Assembly (NCBI RefSeq): GCF_900104175.1
Contig: NZ_FNIX01000008.1
Location: forward strand, 186,001-250,000
DNA length: 64,000 bases
Source of the DNA: Lentzea jiangxiensis
GTDB taxonomy: Bacteria > Actinomycetota > Actinomycetes > Mycobacteriales > Pseudonocardiaceae
Reading direction: 5' to 3'
A program made the translations under genes and the position numbers. This document shows, one piece after another, positions 17,199 to 25,321 of this stretch (the first letter of the stretch is position 1; every line of letters begins with the position of its first letter). The notes beneath the pieces were generated by a model. The model did not search any database, was not told where the DNA came from, and saw nothing but the letters and a program-made list of their open reading frames with translations.

Positions 17199-18584
17199 CT
17201 AGCGCATGCGATGTCGCGCGACCAGTGCCACTGCGAGTCCCAGGACGGCGAGCATCGCGGCGAGGCCGAAAGTCCAGTGCGTCGCGCGGGCCAGCTCGGC
17301 CGATGTCGCCGCGGTGACGTCGGTTGTGCCGGCGGCGAAGGCGAACGCCGCTCCCATGACCGAGGCCCCGGTGATGAGGCCCAGGTTCCGCGACAGGTTC
17401 AGCATGCCGGACACCACGCCCCGCTGGTGCGCGGGCACGTGTCCCATCACCGCGGTGTTGTTGGCCGCTTGGAACAACGCGTAGCCAGAGGTGATGGTGA
17501 CCAGTGGGAGGAGGTAACCGAGAACACCGGCCCCCGTGGGCATCACGGACAACGCCGCCGTGCCGCAGAGGACGCCGCCGAGGCCCACGATGACCACCGC
17601 GCCGCTGCCGAAGCGGTCCGCGGCCCGCCCGGCCGGGACACCGGTGAGAGCCGACACCGCGGGGCCGGCCGACATCACCAGGCCGACGAGAGCCGGTGCC
17701 AGATCGAGCGTCCCCGCCAAGTGGAAGGGACCCACCACGAGCGTTGTCATGACGATGGTCGACACGAGCGCACTGGTGGTCAGGCCCGCGGCCAGGACCG
17801 GGTCGCGGACCATCGCGATGTCGACCAGCGGGGCCGTGACCCGGCGCTCGACGAGCACGAACGCCACGAGACCAGCCGCTGCCGTGACGAGCAGTCCGAC
17901 CGCGAGAGAAGTGTTTCCGACGGTCACGGCCACCGCGTAGGCGCCCAAGGCGATCGCCAGCGCCGCCGTGCCCGCCGCGTCGAAGCGGGACTTCGCGGGC
18001 GATGGCCGGGATCCGGGCAGGACTTGACGGACGAGAGCGAACGCGAGAACGCCGAGCGGCACGATGACGAGGAAGATCGCACGCCACCCGAAGGCCCCGA
18101 CGAGAACGCCGCCCAGGGCCGGCCCCAGCGCGGTGCCGACCGCGGACGTGGTTCCCAGCAGACCCATGGCCGCGCCGGTACGTCCCTTTGGCACGGCGTC
18201 GGCCGCCATCGCCATGGTCAGCGCCATCATGCACGCGGCACCCGCTCCCTGGACCGCCCTGGCGGCGATCAGGAACGGCAGGTTCGGGGCGAGGCCGCAC
18301 AGCAGCGTGGCGACGGTGAACACGGCGATGCCACCGAGCAGGACGCGGCGGCGGCCCAGGGTGTCACCCAGCCGTCCGGCGCCGACGATCAGCGTCGTGG
18401 TGGCCAGAAGGTAGGCGATCACGACCCACTGGACGACGCCGAACGGCGCGTCGAACGCCGTGGCGGTGCTCGGCAGGCCGACGGTGGCGATGCTGGTGCT
18501 CAGCGACGGCAACAGCATCGACAACGACAACGCGGTCAGCGACCACGTGAGAGCAGGTTGTTCCGTCTTGTGGAGTGATCTCAA
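17199..18584 (-). CDS. MFS drug-resistance transporter (DHA2-like)
   Basis: The 461-residue membrane protein shows motif A between helices 2 and 3 (AGRLGDTLGRRRVLLGG), motif C in helix 5 (GLLGTTSAVGTALGPALGG) and about 14 hydrophobic segments, as in the proton-driven EmrB/QacA-type antiporters. Such pumps export hydrophobic drugs. The frame extends far upstream, into the opposite LysR gene; I choose TTG 18584 (MRSLHKTEQPALTW), just before the first helix, since no ATG or GTG fits. It is divergent from a LysR regulator, the usual arrangement for a regulated efflux pump. Its stop codon abuts an IS relic. Confidence 0.82.
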   Translation of the reverse strand: MRSLHKTEQPALTWSLTALSLSMLLPSLSTSIATVGLPSTATAFDAPFGVVQWVVIAYLLATTTLIVGAGRLGDTLGRRRVLLGGIAVFTVATLLCGLAPNLPFLIAARAVQGAGAACMMALTMAMAADAVPKGRTGAAMGLLGTTSAVGTALGPALGGVLVGAFGWRAIFLVIVPLGVLAFALVRQVLPGSRPSPAKSRFDAAGTAALAIALGAYAVAVTVGNTSLAVGLLVTAAAGLVAFVLVERRVTAPLVDIAMVRDPVLAAGLTTSALVSTIVMTTLVVGPFHLAGTLDLAPALVGLVMSAGPAVSALTGVPAGRAADRFGSGAVVIVGLGGVLCGTAALSVMPTGAGVLGYLLPLVTITSGYALFQAANNTAVMGHVPAHQRGVVSGMLNLSRNLGLITGASVMGAAFAFAAGTTDVTAATSAELARATHWTFGLAAMLAVLGLAVALVARHRMR

Positions 18585-18705
18585 GGGAATGGCGCCTTCG
18601 TGGAGTCGGGGAGGTGCGATCGACGCTAGGTCCGTACACGACCTGGCGGAAGGCGCAAAGATGGAAAGGCATTTGTGCACGCAACGCCAGGTCACGTGAG
18701 ACCCT

Positions 18706-19599
18706 GTGCGCATGGCCCGCGACCTCAACCTGCTGGTGACGCTCGACGTGCTGCTCGAGGAGGGCAGCGTCACCCGAGCCGGCGAAAGGCTCGCCCTGAG
18801 CCCTTCGGCGATGAGCCGCGCACTCGCCCGCCTGCGCCGCGCCACCGGCGACCCGCTGCTGGTGCGGTCCGGTCGCGGGCTCGTGCCCACCCCGCGCGCG
18901 ATCGAGCTGCGCGACCGCGTGCACCGCCTGGTGCGGGAAGCGGAGGAGGTGCTGCGGCCGGTCGGGGAACTGGACCCGGCCACGCTCGACCGGACGTTCA
19001 CCTTGCGCGTGGGCGACGGCTTCGTCGAGCGGTTCGGACCTGGGCTGGTGGCGGCAGTCGGCCTCGAGGCGCCCGGAGTGCGGCTGCGGTTCCTGCGGAG
19101 GACCACGAAGGACACCGGACCGTTGCGCGCCGGCGGCGTCGACCTGGAAACCGGCGTGATCGACCGGCCGCTGACACCGGACGTGCTCAGCGAGCCACTG
19201 CTGACCGACCGGTTCATCGGGGTGGTGCGCGCCGGGCACCCACTGGCCACCGGCGAGATCACCGTGGCCCGCTACACCTCCGCACGGCACGTCCACGTCG
19301 CCCGGCGCGGCGTGGAGGAGGGCCTGGTCGACGAGGCCCTGCACCCGACCGGTCGACGGCGTGACATCGTCACCGTCGTGGACGGCCTCGGCGCCGCCCT
19401 GGCGCTTGCGAGGGCCTCAGACCTGGTGGCCACCGTCCCCGAACTCCACGCCGCACCCCTGTGCCAGGACATGTACTCCTTCGCGCTGCCGTTCCCCCTG
19501 CCCGAGGTGACGGTGTCCTCGCTTTGGCACGCCAGGCTCGACGCCGACCCCGCCCACCAATGGCTGCGCGCCCTCGTGCGGGGGGCCGTCAGGGCGTGA
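18706..19599 (+). CDS. LysR-family transcriptional regulator
   Basis: The 297-residue protein has an N-terminal LysR winged helix (LNLLVTLDVLLEEGSVTRAG, LALSPSAMSRALARLRRATG, DPLLVRSGRGLVPTPRA) and a C-terminal effector-binding domain (LRVGDGFVERFGPGL onward). It resembles the NodD/LinR-like subgroup. GTG 18706 and ATG 18712 are both plausible starts. It is divergent from the MFS transporter with a 121-base gap, and LysR proteins usually activate the divergent gene in response to a ligand that the neighbour handles. Confidence 0.88.
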   Translation: MRMARDLNLLVTLDVLLEEGSVTRAGERLALSPSAMSRALARLRRATGDPLLVRSGRGLVPTPRAIELRDRVHRLVREAEEVLRPVGELDPATLDRTFTLRVGDGFVERFGPGLVAAVGLEAPGVRLRFLRRTTKDTGPLRAGGVDLETGVIDRPLTPDVLSEPLLTDRFIGVVRAGHPLATGEITVARYTSARHVHVARRGVEEGLVDEALHPTGRRRDIVTVVDGLGAALALARASDLVATVPELHAAPLCQDMYSFALPFPLPEVTVSSLWHARLDADPAHQWLRALVRGAVRA

Positions 19600-20003
19600 G
19601 AACACCGCCCCGGTGTTTGCCGCGGACGTTGGGTTTTCCCCTGTCGATGTAGAGCTGCGGTGTCTGCACCCGCGCCCGTAACACGTTGGGCGTCGGCGTC
19701 GCGGCCTTGTTGGCGGTACAACTCCAGGCCTCCCACCACACCTGCGGGCCTGCCAGTGGTGTCCGAGCGCGGCGTGAGGAGGCGAGTGGACATGGTGTAG
19801 CGGTCAGAAGCAGTTCAGCCACAGCTGCGAGGCCGACTTTTGACACCCCACAACCGCACCTTGAGGCGCGTCGTCCACGCCAACGTCGGCTGGATCGGTG
19901 AGCGGTTGGCCACATGGTCAGCAGAGCGGTCGACTGTTCGAGATCGCCGCGTGGAAAGGTTCAACAGCGGCTCAGCCAAGCCGCAACCCCAGCCCGACCC
20001 TCA
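19600..20003. other. Intergenic stretch, nothing recognised
   Basis: About 400 bases between the LysR gene and the end of the leftward DoxX-like gene. Frames are arginine-rich shadows; no hairpin or relic was recognised. Confidence 0.4.
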
Positions 20004-20408
20004 CTACATCGAGTGGGTGGGCCGCAACATCGGCACGAACGCATGCCGGTAGATCCACGCCAGGTAGATCTCGACCACCGCGAGCACCACGGCGATCAGC
20101 GCACCGCTGGGCTCCAGCAGCAAGTGGAACCCGAAGATCCCGACCACCAGCGGCGCCAGCAGCGCCAGCGCGAGCGGAACGAACCTGTTGGTCAGCAACA
20201 TGATCCCGGCCACCAGCTCGACAACCTTCGTGATGGGCATGATGAACCCGCTCTCGCCGAGCGCGGTGGCGAACGAAACCGCCTCGACCGACATGCCCTC
20301 CATCGACTGCGATCCTATCCCGAACAACCCGGCAAACCCGGAGAACGCGAACAGCGCACCAAACGCCATCCGCACGACAACGTTGATGTACTTGGAGATC
20401 TTCGTCAT
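20004..20408 (-). CDS. DoxX-like small membrane protein
   Basis: The 134-residue product has four hydrophobic helices (VVVRMAFGALFAFSGFAGLF, FIMPITKVVELVAGIMLL, FVPLALALLAPLVVGIFGFH, ALIAVVLAVVEIYLAWIY). This matches the DoxX/DoxD-like superfamily, with the conserved ITKVVELVAG segment in helix 2. ATG 20408 is preceded by GGAGG nine bases upstream. Function within this family is mostly unknown; some act in redox homeostasis. It stands alone. Confidence 0.78.
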   Translation of the reverse strand: MTKISKYINVVVRMAFGALFAFSGFAGLFGIGSQSMEGMSVEAVSFATALGESGFIMPITKVVELVAGIMLLTNRFVPLALALLAPLVVGIFGFHLLLEPSGALIAVVLAVVEIYLAWIYRHAFVPMLRPTHSM

Positions 20409-20589
20409 GTGGACGATCCTCCAACCTCCAGCTTTGTGGAGGTAAAGCTCGTTCGCCCAGCGCTGAACGACAGCATCACGCGTCACGAACCTGCTATGCG
20501 CAACACGTCCATCACACCAGTTACACCACGGCGTCCCCGCCGAAAGCGACCAGGTCGTCGCGCCACCCGGCTCGCGCGTCCTGCTGCAC

Positions 20590-20760
20590 CGCCGGATACC
20601 GACCTCCGATCACACCCTTGACAGCACACCGGAGGAGGCGCGCGAACGCGGAATCCTCCGCGCGTCGGGAACCCGCTACCGGTTCCAACACGCCAAGGTC
20701 CACGACCGGCTCGCTGGTTGCGCTGCTGACGAGAACCTCATCAAGACAGCTCAGCAATGA
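20590..20760 (+). pseudogene. C-terminal relic of a NACHT/STAND-type NTPase
   Basis: The frame ending at 20760 reads TPEEARERGILRASGTRYRF then QHAKVHDRLA. In actinobacterial NACHT proteins the end of the NTPase module reads much like ARERGLLRRVGSVYQFRHA and then LQDHLA. Nothing upstream continues it. The remaining sequence to 21231 has no credible gene. Confidence 0.4.
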
Positions 20761-21231
20761 CCTTCCCGCCTCCCCGCGCAAGTCTCGTTGTGGCTCATGT
20801 GAATGGCTCGACGTGTTACGGCCCGTCGTGGCCCCTGAAAGGTCTCGCGCATCGGCGCTTTGCTTTCGTCATTCAGCCCTTTCCAACCTCCCGAGCAACA
20901 GTGGCCCAGGGGCAACAGGGGTGCACGTGGCGGTGGCGGGAAGGTGCAGAAGCCCCTGGTGGGATCGCGATCATCGAGATCAGCGCCCGCCACCAGGGCT
21001 CCGTGTGCTTGTCCACCGCTCTGCCCTGAACGCGTCCACCAACCCGCAGAACCATCTCGTCAGACTGGTGGAGACGCTCACCGTGTCGGCCGGTCAGGAG
21101 GTGGTGTCTCCTGGCTCGACGTGACTGCTACCAGCAGTCACCGCGCGCCGCGGCCGCAGCCGACGACGGGCGTGCTCTCCCGCTGTGCGCAAAGATCCGC
21201 ACCCAGGCTCTTCACGGGTATTCCTCGGACA
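20761..21231. other. Intergenic stretch, nothing recognised
   Basis: About 470 bases with only low-quality frames, between the NTPase relic and the end of the NmrA-like gene. Confidence 0.4.
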
Positions 21232-22188
21232 TCACAGGCTCAGCGCCCGGAAGCGGTCCCGGTTGGCGGACGCCCAGGTGCCGAACGGCTGCAGGCCCGG
21301 GTTGAGGTCCCGCAGCCAGTCGAAGTCGATCTGCGTCAGGTCCTTCTCGGCATTGATGAAGTACTGGAACATGTTGGCCACTTCGCCGGCGTCGGGCATG
21401 CCCGAGTGGGCCAGTGCGGCCGGGTCGACCGGGACGTAGCGCACGGGTTCGCCGAGCGCCTCGGCAATTCCGGCGGCGAAGTCCTCTCCGGCGCACAGGT
21501 CACTCGCGATGGGCACCGTGCGGCCGACGAGGGTGTCGCCCCTGCCGAAGATCGCGTGCACGGTGCGACCGATGTCGTCGACGGTGCCACTGACCACCTG
21601 GGCGGAGCCGATCGGCATCGCCAGCACGATGGTGCCGTCCTCAGCGCGCCGCGGGGCGTTGAAGGTGAACAGGGACTCGTAGTACATCGGTGCGGTGACG
21701 AAGGTGGTGGGGACCCCCGCGTCGAGGAAGAACGCGTTCGCCTCGGCCTTGCCGTCGGCGTGCGGCACGGTGTAACCGGCTTCCTGGCGGGGAGCGTCCG
21801 GCAGGTAGGGCCGAGTGTCAGCCAGCGTGGACCAGATGACGTGCCGCAGGCCGGTCGCGGCGGCCGCGCGGGCTGCGTTCCCGGCCTGTCCTTGTTCGCG
21901 TTCGGTCCGGGAGGTCCAGACCGAATCCGCGGTTGGCGGCTCCCACCAGTTCGTCACCACGAACGCACCGTGGGCGCCGTCGAAAGCACGACGCAGGCTT
22001 GCCTCGTCGTCCAGATCAGCCTCGACGACCTCGATCCCCAAGGCGAGGAGCTCCTCGGCCTTCCCCTTGTTCCGGGTCACCGCGCGGGCGACGAACCCAC
22101 TGGTGGGATCAGCCGCGATCGCGCGCACGACGCTGCCGCCCTGACTCCCCGTCGCGCCTAGCACGGTGATGACGCGCTTCTCGCCCAT
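21232..22188 (-). CDS. NmrA-like NAD(P)-binding protein
   Basis: The 318-residue protein starts with a Rossmann motif (VITVLGATGSQGGSVVRAI) and continues with the NmrA/HSCARG pattern: ARAVTRNKGKAEELLALGIE, VVEADLDDEASLRRAFDGAHG, AFVVTNWWE, and GLRHVIWSTL. It lacks the Tyr-xxx-Lys dyad of active SDRs, typical of this group, which senses NADP(H) or acts as an isoflavone-reductase-like enzyme. ATG 22188 is adjacent to two identical operator sites and is divergent from a MarR gene, so it is almost certainly the MarR target. Confidence 0.88.
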   Translation of the reverse strand: MGEKRVITVLGATGSQGGSVVRAIAADPTSGFVARAVTRNKGKAEELLALGIEVVEADLDDEASLRRAFDGAHGAFVVTNWWEPPTADSVWTSRTEREQGQAGNAARAAAATGLRHVIWSTLADTRPYLPDAPRQEAGYTVPHADGKAEANAFFLDAGVPTTFVTAPMYYESLFTFNAPRRAEDGTIVLAMPIGSAQVVSGTVDDIGRTVHAIFGRGDTLVGRTVPIASDLCAGEDFAAGIAEALGEPVRYVPVDPAALAHSGMPDAGEVANMFQYFINAEKDLTQIDFDWLRDLNPGLQPFGTWASANRDRFRALSL

Positions 22189-22208
22189 CGCTAGCCCATT
22201 TCTTTAGA

Positions 22209-22255
22209 TTGACGTGTCAAGCTAGACGGTAGACAAGCTCTGCTTGACGTGTCAA
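22209..22255. promoter_or_regulatory. Two identical MarR-type operator sites
   Basis: TTGACGTGTCAA occurs at 22209-22220 and again at 22244-22255, 35 bases apart. Each is a TTGAC/GTCAA palindrome around a GT centre. The pair fills the space between the divergent NmrA and MarR genes and may overlap both promoters. Confidence 0.75.
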
Positions 22256-22277
22256 TCCCGCTTGTAGACTGATCACC

Positions 22278-22808
22278 ATGGCGGCTGACACCTCGCTCGA
22301 CGACACCCAGCAGGACACGTGGCGGAGCTATCTGAGGATGGTTCGAGAACTCGACCGCCACCTGCGCCAGCATCTTCAGCGCGAGTGCGGCATGTCGGTA
22401 CCCGAGTACGAGCTGCTCGCGCGTCTCTCCGAAGCCCCTGGACACCGTTTGCCGGTAGCCACCCTCGCCGAGAGCACCGGCTGGGAGCCGAGCCGCCTGT
22501 CCCACCAGCTGGCCCGGACCGGTAAGCGCGGCCTGATCAGCCGCGTGACCTCGGCACACACCCGCTACCCCGACGCCGTCCTGACCGAAGAGGGCTTCGC
22601 TCTCATCGCCGCGGCTGCCCCCGCGCACATCCGAGCTGTCCAGTCACTTTTCTTCGAGCCCTTGGGCCAGGACGGACAGTCGGCCGTCGACGACATCACC
22701 CGGAAGATCCTCAGCGGCCTTGACGCCCACCAGGCCGGCGACTGCTCCCTGCGGACGGACGCACCTGAGGAGCAGGGCGACTCACCCACCGAGGACATCG
22801 ACAACTGA
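22278..22808 (+). CDS. MarR-family transcriptional regulator
   Basis: The 176-residue protein has the MarR fold: helix YLRMVRELDRHLRQHLQREC, MSVPEYELLARLSEAPGHRL, winged helix LAESTGWEPSRLSHQLARTG and RVTSAHTRYPDAVLTEEGF. The tail beyond residue 150 is acidic and extra. ATG 22278 lies 23 bases after the second operator, so autoregulation is likely. Ligand unknown; many such pairs sense phenolics or oxidants. Confidence 0.88.
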   Translation: MAADTSLDDTQQDTWRSYLRMVRELDRHLRQHLQRECGMSVPEYELLARLSEAPGHRLPVATLAESTGWEPSRLSHQLARTGKRGLISRVTSAHTRYPDAVLTEEGFALIAAAAPAHIRAVQSLFFEPLGQDGQSAVDDITRKILSGLDAHQAGDCSLRTDAPEEQGDSPTEDIDN

Positions 22809-23432
22809 GCGGACCCGGTCGACAGCGCGGATCTCCATGCTGAGCCCAGCACACTGGACCACGACGGATCGTGCTCCGACTCCTGGCGCTGCGGTGGCCG
22901 GCCTTTCCTTCGTATACGACTGATCCGGACTCGTGGCGGACACGAGCACGAAGCGGGACCCGGCGTACACCACGCCGGGCCTCGTTGCGCCTGTAGAACC
23001 GGCGGCCACGCGTCTGTATGGCTGCTCGAGGCCTACCGCCACCCGAGCACGAGCTGACGATCATCGACCGACTCCGGTGTTTCGGCTACTTCCTGGTCCA
23101 CGGAGATCCCCACCGACTCACCACCGAACGCATACCAGCGCAGGATCGACACCGTTGTGCTCGCCGGGATCGCGGTCGCACGCAGTTAGGTCCATGGTTC
23201 AGCCGTCCAGCAACACAGCCGTGGCGTACGACGCGCTGGGCACTCCTGCGCCGCCGCCCGCAGTTGGCTCACGAAGCAGGGCCGGAGCCCGGCCACCGTC
23301 CGCTTCCGCGAAACCAGCACGCGGCAACGGAACCCGTCCGCGTATCCCGGTCGGTGGCGCTCACTCTCCGCCACGGCCCTTTAACCCGCTCCTGGGATTC
23401 GCGCCCAAGCCCGCCGGAGTCCATCGCGGCTG
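22809..23432. other. Intergenic stretch of about 620 bases, nothing recognised
   Basis: Both strands were read in all frames. No family, hairpin or repeat is clear; the frames are Pro/Arg-rich and short. Confidence 0.4.
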
Positions 23433-24212
23433 TCAGCCGAGCACGTGCAGTCCGAAACCGGTGCGGCCCAAAGGTTCCAGTCCCTCTTTCAGGTGCAGTG
23501 AGGGTATTTCGTAGTCACCGAAGTTCTGCCGCCGGAAAGCGATCGGCTCGGTCGACTCCAGAGTGAGCAGGCGCTGCTCCCAGGCCTTGGCGACGTCCGC
23601 GTAGTCCTCGCCGGCCATCCGGTCGGCGCCGTACAGCACGAACGGCGGCAGCACCTCGATACCGGGGTAGTAGAGGATGCCGTGATGGATCGGGAACAGC
23701 AGGTCCTCGATGGGGCCGTTGATTCCGCGAGCGGCGTAATGTGACTCCGGACCACCGGCGGTCACCGACAGCAGAGCCTTCCTGCCGGCGAGGGTGCCTT
23801 CACCGAAGCGCTCGCCGTACTTGGTGTCGCTGTGCTCGCCGACGCCGTACGCGAAGTGGTAGGTGAACACCCGGTCGACCCAGCCTTTCAGGATCGCGGG
23901 CATCGTGTACCACCACAGCGGGAACTGGAAGATGATCGTGTCGGCCCACAGCAGCTTCTGCTGCTCCGCGAGGACGTCCGGGGTGAGCGTCCCTGCGTCG
24001 AACGCCCGGCCGGAGTCCAGGGCGACCTTCAGCGGACTTGAGGCATCGGGGCCGTAGTCCGCAGCATCCACGACCGCCTTCCAGTTCATCGCGTACAGAT
24101 CGCTCACCCGTACCTCGTGCCCGGCGGTCTCCAACGTGGACACCGCGAGGTCCTTCAGCGAGCCGTTGAGCGACTTCGGCTCCGGGTGGGCGTAAACGAT
24201 CAGCGTCTTCAT
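23433..24212 (-). CDS. NAD(P)H quinone oxidoreductase, flavodoxin-like fold
   Basis: The 259-residue protein fits the NQO1/MdaB-like family: MKTLIVYAHPEPKSLNGSL at the FMN/FAD phosphate-binding loop, DTIIFQFPLWWYTMPAILKG and WVDRVF, and LLSVTAGGPESHY near the active site. It should reduce quinones by two electrons from NAD(P)H using bound flavin. It is divergent from the XRE regulator at 24351 with a 138-base gap that contains a 16-base perfect palindrome. Confidence 0.9.
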   Translation of the reverse strand: MKTLIVYAHPEPKSLNGSLKDLAVSTLETAGHEVRVSDLYAMNWKAVVDAADYGPDASSPLKVALDSGRAFDAGTLTPDVLAEQQKLLWADTIIFQFPLWWYTMPAILKGWVDRVFTYHFAYGVGEHSDTKYGERFGEGTLAGRKALLSVTAGGPESHYAARGINGPIEDLLFPIHHGILYYPGIEVLPPFVLYGADRMAGEDYADVAKAWEQRLLTLESTEPIAFRRQNFGDYEIPSLHLKEGLEPLGRTGFGLHVLG

Positions 24213-24245
24213 GAGAACTCCTTCGGATCAGGTGCCTTCGATCCT

Positions 24246-24261
24246 GGGCGCCGCGGCGCCC
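24246..24261. promoter_or_regulatory. GC palindrome between NQO and XRE genes
   Basis: GGGCGCCGCGGCGCCC is a perfect 16-base palindrome located 34 bases before the oxidoreductase start and about 90 before the regulator start. It could be an operator, but in DNA this GC-rich chance palindromes are not rare. Confidence 0.3.
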
Positions 24262-24350
24262 GGCGTTCAGGGGCGCTTCTTCCATCGGACGGGACTTCCT
24301 GGTACCGGCAGGACCACCTTCACGGGCACCACCGAGGCGATACTGGGGGT

Positions 24351-25199
24351 ATGGACGATCTTGCGGGCTTCCTGCGGACCCGGCGTTCCCGGGTCGACCC
24401 GGCGGCCGTCGGCATTCCCACCGACAGGCACCGCCGCGTCGAAGGGCTGCGCCGCGAAGAGGTGGCACATCTGTCCGGAGTCAGCGTCGACTACTACGTG
24501 CGCTTGGAGCAGGGCCGCGCGACCCAGCCCTCCGAACAGGTCCTCGACGCGCTCGCTCGCGTCCTCGGCCTCGACGAGACCGAACGCGGGCACCTCTACC
24601 GGCTCGCCCGGCAGCGACGCCGCAGAGCGAAGGCGCCGGGCGGCCGAGTCCGGCCGGAGCTGCTGCGCGTCCTCGACCTGGTCACCGACGCACCCGCGCT
24701 GATCATGGATCACCGCTTGGACGTGCTCGCTGGGAACCGCCTCGCCGGACTCCTCTACGGCCGGCCGATACCTGGCCTGAACACCGCCAGGCACCTCTTC
24801 CTCGAGGAGGCCGAGCGCGGCCTCTACGCGGACTGGGAGAACTGCACTCTCGACGTGGTCGGGCACCTGCGTCTGGCCGCAGGCAAGTATCCAGAAGACC
24901 CCCGCCTGGCCTCGCTCATCGGCGAGCTGGCGATGAGCAGCGAGCGCTTCCGCCGCCTCTGGGCCCGCGCGGACGTGCGCGCCAGGGCACATGGACGCAA
25001 GGCGTACCGGCACCCGCTGGTCGGACTGCTGGAACTGCACCAGGAGAACTTCGCGCTACCGGACAGGTCGGGTATGGAGCTGGTGGTGCTGTCCGCGGCT
25101 TCCGGCAGCCCCGCCGAGGACAGGCTGAGCCTGCTCGCGGCTCTGGGTGCGGACAGCGGTGACGCGTATCCCGCCGTGCACGCCCAGGTTCGCGAGTAA
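24351..25199 (+). CDS. XRE-family regulator with MmyB-like ligand domain
   Basis: The 282-residue protein has an N-terminal helix-turn-helix (GLRREEVAHLSGVSVDYYVR followed by LEQGRATQPSEQVLDALARV) and a C-terminal MmyB-like domain (LLRVLDLVTDAPALIMDHRL, DVLAGNRLAGLLYG, FRRLWARADVRARAHGRKAY). This architecture is common in actinomycetes next to SDR or quinone-reductase genes, which these proteins repress. ATG 24351 follows GGGGG; in-frame sequence upstream is not protein-like. The divergent NQO gene is the probable target. Confidence 0.9.
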   Translation: MDDLAGFLRTRRSRVDPAAVGIPTDRHRRVEGLRREEVAHLSGVSVDYYVRLEQGRATQPSEQVLDALARVLGLDETERGHLYRLARQRRRRAKAPGGRVRPELLRVLDLVTDAPALIMDHRLDVLAGNRLAGLLYGRPIPGLNTARHLFLEEAERGLYADWENCTLDVVGHLRLAAGKYPEDPRLASLIGELAMSSERFRRLWARADVRARAHGRKAYRHPLVGLLELHQENFALPDRSGMELVVLSAASGSPAEDRLSLLAALGADSGDAYPAVHAQVRE

Positions 25200-25321
25200 C
25201 TCCAGCGACGCCCCGCCCACCGCCAGGAACGACCCGACGCCGACGGCTTCCCGGTCCTGCGCCGCTTGAAAAGTCGTCACCGCAGCATGGCAACGCATCT
25301 CCAGGCTGAGAGCGCGCTCAG

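Noticed and set aside
16827-18578. Open frame of 583 codons on the plus strand
   Set aside because: Antisense to the MFS transporter; composition dominated by Arg, Gly, His and Gln without hydrophobic pattern.
24246-24261. GGGCGCCGCGGCGCCC palindrome as a definite operator
   Set aside because: Kept only as a weak candidate: no second copy is present and such GC palindromes arise by chance in DNA of this composition.
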